Assembly (NCBI GenBank): GCA_009668225.1
Contig: WJYK01000003.1
Coordinates: forward strand, 392,654-456,653
Direction of reading: 5' to 3'
Length of the DNA: 64,000 bases
Origin: Enterobacteriaceae bacterium RIT693
GTDB taxonomy: Bacteria; Pseudomonadota; Gammaproteobacteria; Enterobacterales; Enterobacteriaceae
A model generated the notes under the pieces. The model was not told where the DNA came from. It was given only the letters and a program-made list of their open reading frames with translations, and ran no database searches. How positions within the stretch are numbered: the first letter of the stretch is position 1; every line of letters starts with the position of its first letter. Positions 61,533 to 64,000 of the stretch are shown one piece after another. A program made the translations under genes and the position numbers.

Positions 61533-61685
61533 ATGCTGTATCGCGACAGCCTGATGATGAGCGACCCGGCTTTTCCCACCGAACCCGTGCCGGTACCTGA
61601 CCCGATCCCCAAACCGCAGCCGATTCCAGACCCGCCGACCGACCCGGATCCGAGGCCGATAATCGACCCACCAGCACACCATTGA
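61533..61685 (+). CDS. Small proline-rich ORF
   Basis: A 50-codon ORF with a very good ribosome site (CAGGAGATGACG). The product starts MLYRDSLMMSDPAFPTEP and continues as an acidic repeat of P-x-P-D-P units (VPVPDPIPKPQPIPDPP), ending PIIDPPAHH. There is no signal peptide or membrane segment. It occupies the place of dbpA in E. coli between fnrS and ttcA. I do not recognise the family. Proline-rich low-complexity makes translation plausible but not proven; EF-P dependence would be expected at the PP pairs. Confidence 0.6.
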   Translation: MLYRDSLMMSDPAFPTEPVPVPDPIPKPQPIPDPPTDPDPRPIIDPPAHH

Positions 61686-61689
61686 GGTT

Positions 61690-61713
61690 TTCCCTCTCCG
61701 GGCGGAGAGGGAA
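61690..61713. terminator. Hairpin between the proline-rich ORF and ttcA
   Basis: Perfect 10-bp stem TTCCCTCTCC / GGAGAGGGAA with a 4-base loop, 7 bp from the convergent ttcA stop. No clear U-tract on either strand. Confidence 0.5.
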
Positions 61714-61719
61714 GTAAGC

Positions 61720-62655
61720 TTATTTTATTTCCAGAATATCCAGGCGCTGCAGAGAGACATCCGCGCCGTCTTCTTCCGGCTGCCAGCCAACCGGCTGCAT
61801 CGGAATGTCTTCGCGATCGAACGCCAGATCGCCGCCGTTCACCACTTCTGAACCGTGGGTAATACCCGCGAAATCAAACAATTCGGTATCACACAGATGA
61901 GATGGGACCACGTTCTGCATGGCGGTAAACATGGTTTCAATGCGGCCCGGATAGCGTTTATCCCAGTCGCGCAGCATATCGGCAATCACCTGGCGCTGCA
62001 GGTTTGGCTGCGAGCCGCACAGGTTACACGGAATAATTGGGTATTCGCGGGCAATGGCAAAACGCTCTATGTCTTTCTCGCGGCAGTAGGCCAGCGGGCG
62101 AATAACGATATGTTTGCCGTCATCGCTCATCAGCTTCGGTGGCATGCCCTTCATCTTGCCGCCGTAGAACATATTCAGGAACAGCGTCTGCAGAATATCG
62201 TCGCGGTGGTGGCCCAGCGCGATTTTGGTACAACCCAGCTCGGTCGCGGTGCGGTACAGAATACCGCGGCGCAGGCGAGAACACAGTGAACAGGTGGTTT
62301 TGCCTTCCGGGATCTTCTCTTTAACGATGCCGTAGGTGTTCTCTTCCACAATCTTGTATTCAACGCCGATGCTGTCCAGATAAGCCGGCAGAATATGCTC
62401 AGGGAACCCTGGCTGTTTCTGGTCGAGGTTTACCGCTACCAGGCTGAAGCTGATTGGCGCGCTCTGCTGAAGGTTACGCAGGATTTCCAGCATGGTGTAG
62501 CTGTCTTTGCCGCCGGAAAGGCAAACCATAATGCGGTCGCCGTCTTCAATCATGTTGTAATCGGCGATCGCTTCACCCACGTTGCGACGCAGGCGTTTCT
62601 GTAACTTGTTCAGGTTGTACTGTTCTTTCTTTGTAGCTTGCTGATTTTCTTGCAT
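61720..62655 (-). CDS. ttcA: tRNA 2-thiocytidine(32) synthetase TtcA
   Basis: A 311-residue PP-loop ATPase that thiolates cytidine 32 in tRNA using a [4Fe-4S] cluster. PP-loop SGGKDS at residues 47-52; cluster cysteines in TTCSLCSRL (C122, C125) and a further pair in IPCNLCGSQ. Same length as E. coli. Its 5' end contains the Rac-type attachment sequence, and an integrase remnant lies directly upstream, yet the reading frame is complete. Confidence 0.97.
   Translation of the reverse strand: MQENQQATKKEQYNLNKLQKRLRRNVGEAIADYNMIEDGDRIMVCLSGGKDSYTMLEILRNLQQSAPISFSLVAVNLDQKQPGFPEHILPAYLDSIGVEYKIVEENTYGIVKEKIPEGKTTCSLCSRLRRGILYRTATELGCTKIALGHHRDDILQTLFLNMFYGGKMKGMPPKLMSDDGKHIVIRPLAYCREKDIERFAIAREYPIIPCNLCGSQPNLQRQVIADMLRDWDKRYPGRIETMFTAMQNVVPSHLCDTELFDFAGITHGSEVVNGGDLAFDREDIPMQPVGWQPEEDGADVSLQRLDILEIK
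62606..62631. other. Rac-type prophage attachment core inside ttcA
   Basis: The 26 bases here match, but for one position, the attachment core I recall for the Rac prophage in E. coli, which integrates at the same place in ttcA. They code for codons 9-17 of TtcA (LNKLQ area). Together with the integrase remnant 70 bp away this marks the junction between core chromosome and accessory DNA. Confidence 0.65.
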
Positions 62656-62702
62656 TATTTACTGTCTCTGAAACCAAAAGGGGCATATAAGGGGCAAGTT
62701 TT

Positions 62703-63035
62703 TTAAAGTGCCAATCTGCTGTTAAGCATGTTCACCCGATCGCCGCTCAGTTCTTCAATCCATGCAGCATAGACTTCGTAAACCATCTGCGCGTTTTCAT
62801 GCCCCATCTGATTTGCAACAAAAGAGGGGTTCGCACCGGCCGATAACAGCCAGCATGCGTAAGTGTGGCGTGTATGGTACGGATTCCGGCGGCGAATTCC
62901 AGCACGTTTTACAGCGGCGTCCCAACGGTCACCAAAGCTCGATACGTTGTAATATGGTTTTTGCTCGCCCTTACGCATGCGAGGCATGAAAACGAAGCGT
63001 ACAGGCTCGGTTTCGGGCGGCCATATTCGCGGCGG
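62703..63035 (-). pseudogene. C-terminal fragment of a tyrosine recombinase (prophage integrase)
   Basis: About 110 codons open without a start codon, bounded upstream by TAA at 63038-63036. The product carries the catalytic C-terminal part of a lambda-type integrase: YHTRHTYACWLLSAG (HxxR box), NQMGHENAQMVYEVYAAW (GH and nucleophile Tyr). The N-terminal arm-binding and core-binding domains and the first catalytic Arg are missing. Position and orientation next to ttcA agree with a Rac-like integrase. The fragment might be read from an internal ATG (62987), but it could not recombine alone. Confidence 0.85.
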
Positions 63036-63135
63036 TTAAACGTGATTGTAGACATGGGTTGTAGTGACCTGCTCCCCGTTGATTAATACACCGCGATGTT
63101 AGTGATGCATTAATCAGTAACGTGAGGGCATCCGT

Positions 63136-63483
63136 ATGAAGAAGCGTTTTTCCGACGAACAGATTATTAGTATTCTCCGCGAAGCCGAAGCCGAAGCCGA
63201 AGCCGAAGCCGAAGCCGAAGCCGAAGCCGAAGCCGAAGCCGAAGCCGAAGCCGAAGCCGAAGCCGAAGCCGAAGCCGAAGCCGAAGCCGAAGCCGAAGCC
63301 GGGGTTTCGGCCTGGGAACTCTGCCGCATGCCCCTTTCGACCTGCCGCTATGACGCTCAGCGTCCATCTGCTGATGCACATTTATCAGGGGTATCACTGA
63401 GCTGGCGCTTGAACGCAGACGACGCCGTAAAGGGCTGGCGACCGAACGAGCGCATGGATGCAGAACTTTATTTTTCCGCTTAG
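63136..63483 (+). pseudogene. Fused, decayed transposase ORF with (Glu-Ala) expansion
   Basis: An open frame of 115 codons. Residues 1-16 are the N-terminus of an IS3-family OrfA HTH. An uninterrupted Glu-Ala run follows, coded by 20 GAAGCC units where family members have about two. Then GVSAWELCR resumes OrfA for nine residues and OrfB-derived sequence follows, first in frame, then out of frame after a probable single-base loss near 63392. No DDE catalytic domain remains, so it cannot transpose. Confidence 0.75.
63181..63300 (+). repeat. Perfect hexanucleotide tandem array (GAAGCC)20
   Basis: Exactly 120 bases, 20 copies of GAAGCC with no interruption. All six frames are open through it: Glu-Ala, Lys-Pro and Ser-Arg on the plus strand, Gly-Phe, Ala-Ser and Leu-Arg on the minus strand. 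Several long ORFs in this stretch are therefore artefacts. As the unit is six bases, slippage changes length but not frame. Confidence 0.98.
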
Positions 63484-63757
63484 TTTTAATTGATCAAGTT
63501 GAAATCTCTACAGGGGCACATTGTGACTACAGCGATCATAATCGCCAATTGGTGTCAGAGTTGCAGTGTGGGATTATCTTTACAATAAGCAGATAAATCG
63601 CGTTTACATAGATTTAGGTATAAAAGTATGATTGACCATACTATGGTATTTTAAAGGCGGAGGGGGATGTGCTAATATTGACGGTGGTAACATTATGCTG
63701 CTGCAAGTTTAATGAAAAAATATTGCCTGCTGGTTAGATATCTCGAGGTAAAGAACA
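63484..63757. promoter_or_regulatory. AT-rich region upstream of luxR gene with lux-box-like palindrome
   Basis: About 270 bp without a recognisable gene. At 63635-63647 is the perfect palindrome ACCATA-C-TATGGT. Its core TACTATGGT resembles the TACTATAGT core of the EsaR-type lux box. It lies about 110 bp before the GTG of the luxR gene and could be an autoregulatory site (prediction). Confidence 0.45.
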
Positions 63758-64000
63758 GTGTCTTTTTTTGAAAGTGAAATAATTAATTCAGTGATAACAA
63801 GGAGCTTAGCCAATGCTCTTGCTAACTATGGCCCGCTAAAGTTTGCATATACTATACTAAATAAGAGAAACATGTCTGATATATCTATTTTATCAAACTA
63901 CCCACCTGAGTGGGTTTCTTCTTATAAAGAAAATGGATATCAAAGGATAGATCCAATTGTGTTGCAAGCATCAGTCACTAACTCACCTTTTTTATGGGGG
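63758..64000 (+). CDS. LuxR-family AHL-responsive regulator (3' end beyond window)
   Basis: The first 81 codons of a LuxR-type quorum-sensing regulator, autoinducer-binding domain. Start GTG at 63758 with GAGGT 8 bases before it. Conserved ligand-pocket positions are present in order: Trp and Tyr in EWVSSYKENGY, Asp-Pro in YQRIDPIV, and Trp in SPFLWG, corresponding to W57, Y61, D70/P71 and W85 of LuxR/TraR numbering. The pattern is closest to the EsaR/ExpR group of enteric bacteria. The DNA-binding half, and any luxI partner, lie beyond base 64000. The gene is AT-rich: 78 G/C in the last 220 bases (35%), against 35 of 60 in one ttcA line, suggesting acquisition. Confidence 0.88.
   Translation, partial: MSFFESEIINSVITRSLANALANYGPLKFAYTILNKRNMSDISILSNYPPEWVSSYKENGYQRIDPIVLQASVTNSPFLWG

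Larger units (their letters stand above)
63060..63483 (+). mobile_element. IS3-family element remnant
   Basis: A left end beginning TGTAGTGACCTGCTCCCCG at about 63060 looks like an IS3-family terminal repeat. It is followed 75 bp on by the start of an OrfA transposase (MKKRFSDEQIISILREAEA). After ELCR the sequence jumps to pieces resembling OrfB of the same family (MPLSTCRYDAQRPSADA, then TELALERRR and RKGLATER in a shifted frame), so the middle of the element is deleted at least twice. I could not place the right end; 63483 is the stop of the fused ORF. OrfA/OrfB comparison is from memory. Confidence 0.75.

Noticed and set aside
63181..63300. Possible CRISPR or satellite array
   Set aside because: Pure 6-bp tandem copies with no spacers and no cas genes; it is a microsatellite inside a transposase.
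63181..63300. Phase-variation switch by repeat slippage
   Set aside because: The unit is six bases, so gain or loss keeps the frame; the host ORF is already a transposase remnant.
62971..63397. Long minus-strand ORFs through the repeat, such as Gly-Phe, Ala-Ser and Leu-Arg repeat proteins
   Set aside because: They exist only because a 6-bp repeat without stop codons is open in all frames; the flanks show no family, start context or conservation.
62703..64000. Intact prophage beginning at ttcA
   Set aside because: Only a C-terminal integrase piece is present, followed by IS and luxR sequence; no phage structural or lysis gene is seen within the window.

Overview
This window is a chromosomal segment of a member of the Enterobacteriaceae. 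Gene order largely follows the E. coli yciA-ttcA region (trp operon, topA, cysB, acnA, sap, psp, tyrR, zntB), and most proteins match E. coli proteins in length and motifs from memory. The genus cannot be fixed from sequence alone. A DSF synthase gene (rpfF) beside rpfR, and an AHL-type luxR gene at the right end, point to the Cronobacter/Cedecea/Enterobacter side of the family rather than to E. coli.

Layout. 1-2.5 kb: yciA (cut by the window edge), yciB, yciC, ompW. 2.6-3.5 kb: an exported alpha/beta hydrolase, apparently an accessory gene. 3.7-10.5 kb: the complete trpLE(GD)(CF)BA operon with operator, leader peptide and attenuator. 10.5-21.2 kb: rnm, yciO, a MerR/MlrA-like regulator in the place of yciQ, rluB, btuR, yciK, sohB, yciN, topA, cysB. 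21.5-29.6 kb: three small ORFs (ymiA, yciX, ymiC), acnA, ribA, pgpB, lapAB, pyrF, yciH. 29.7-35.1 kb: osmB, then yciT as the last gene of a pflE-pflF-yciT unit transcribed divergently from an fsaA-type aldolase. 35.2-41.8 kb: yciZ, rpfF facing rpfR, rnb, yciW. 42-54 kb: fabI, an ERIC element, sapABCDF, pspF/pspABCD, ycjXF. 54-62.7 kb: tyrR, tpx, ycjG, mpaA, mppA, ybiI, zntB, the sRNA FnrS, a small proline-rich ORF and ttcA. 62.6-64 kb: an accessory junction with a Rac-type attachment sequence in the 5' end of ttcA, an integrase remnant, an IS3-family remnant carrying 20 perfect GAAGCC repeats, and the start of an AT-rich luxR-family gene that runs off the window.

How the genes work together. 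Three themes stand out. First, pflE/pflF/yciT/fsa looks like an anaerobic sugar-phosphate module: a glycyl radical enzyme, its activase, an aldolase and a DeoR regulator share one divergent promoter that has a near-consensus FNR box and repeated CTTTCG motifs. Second, the window holds components of two diffusible-signal systems: DSF (RpfF synthase with the RpfR receptor/c-di-GMP enzyme) and AHL (a LuxR-type receptor). An MlrA-like regulator is also present; in E. coli, MlrA works with the RpfR orthologue PdeR. Third, the block between mppA and ttcA is rearranged relative to E. coli: the ynaI-uspE-fnr-ogt segment and dbpA are not here, and ybiI has come in. No tRNA, rRNA, CRISPR array or intact prophage was seen.
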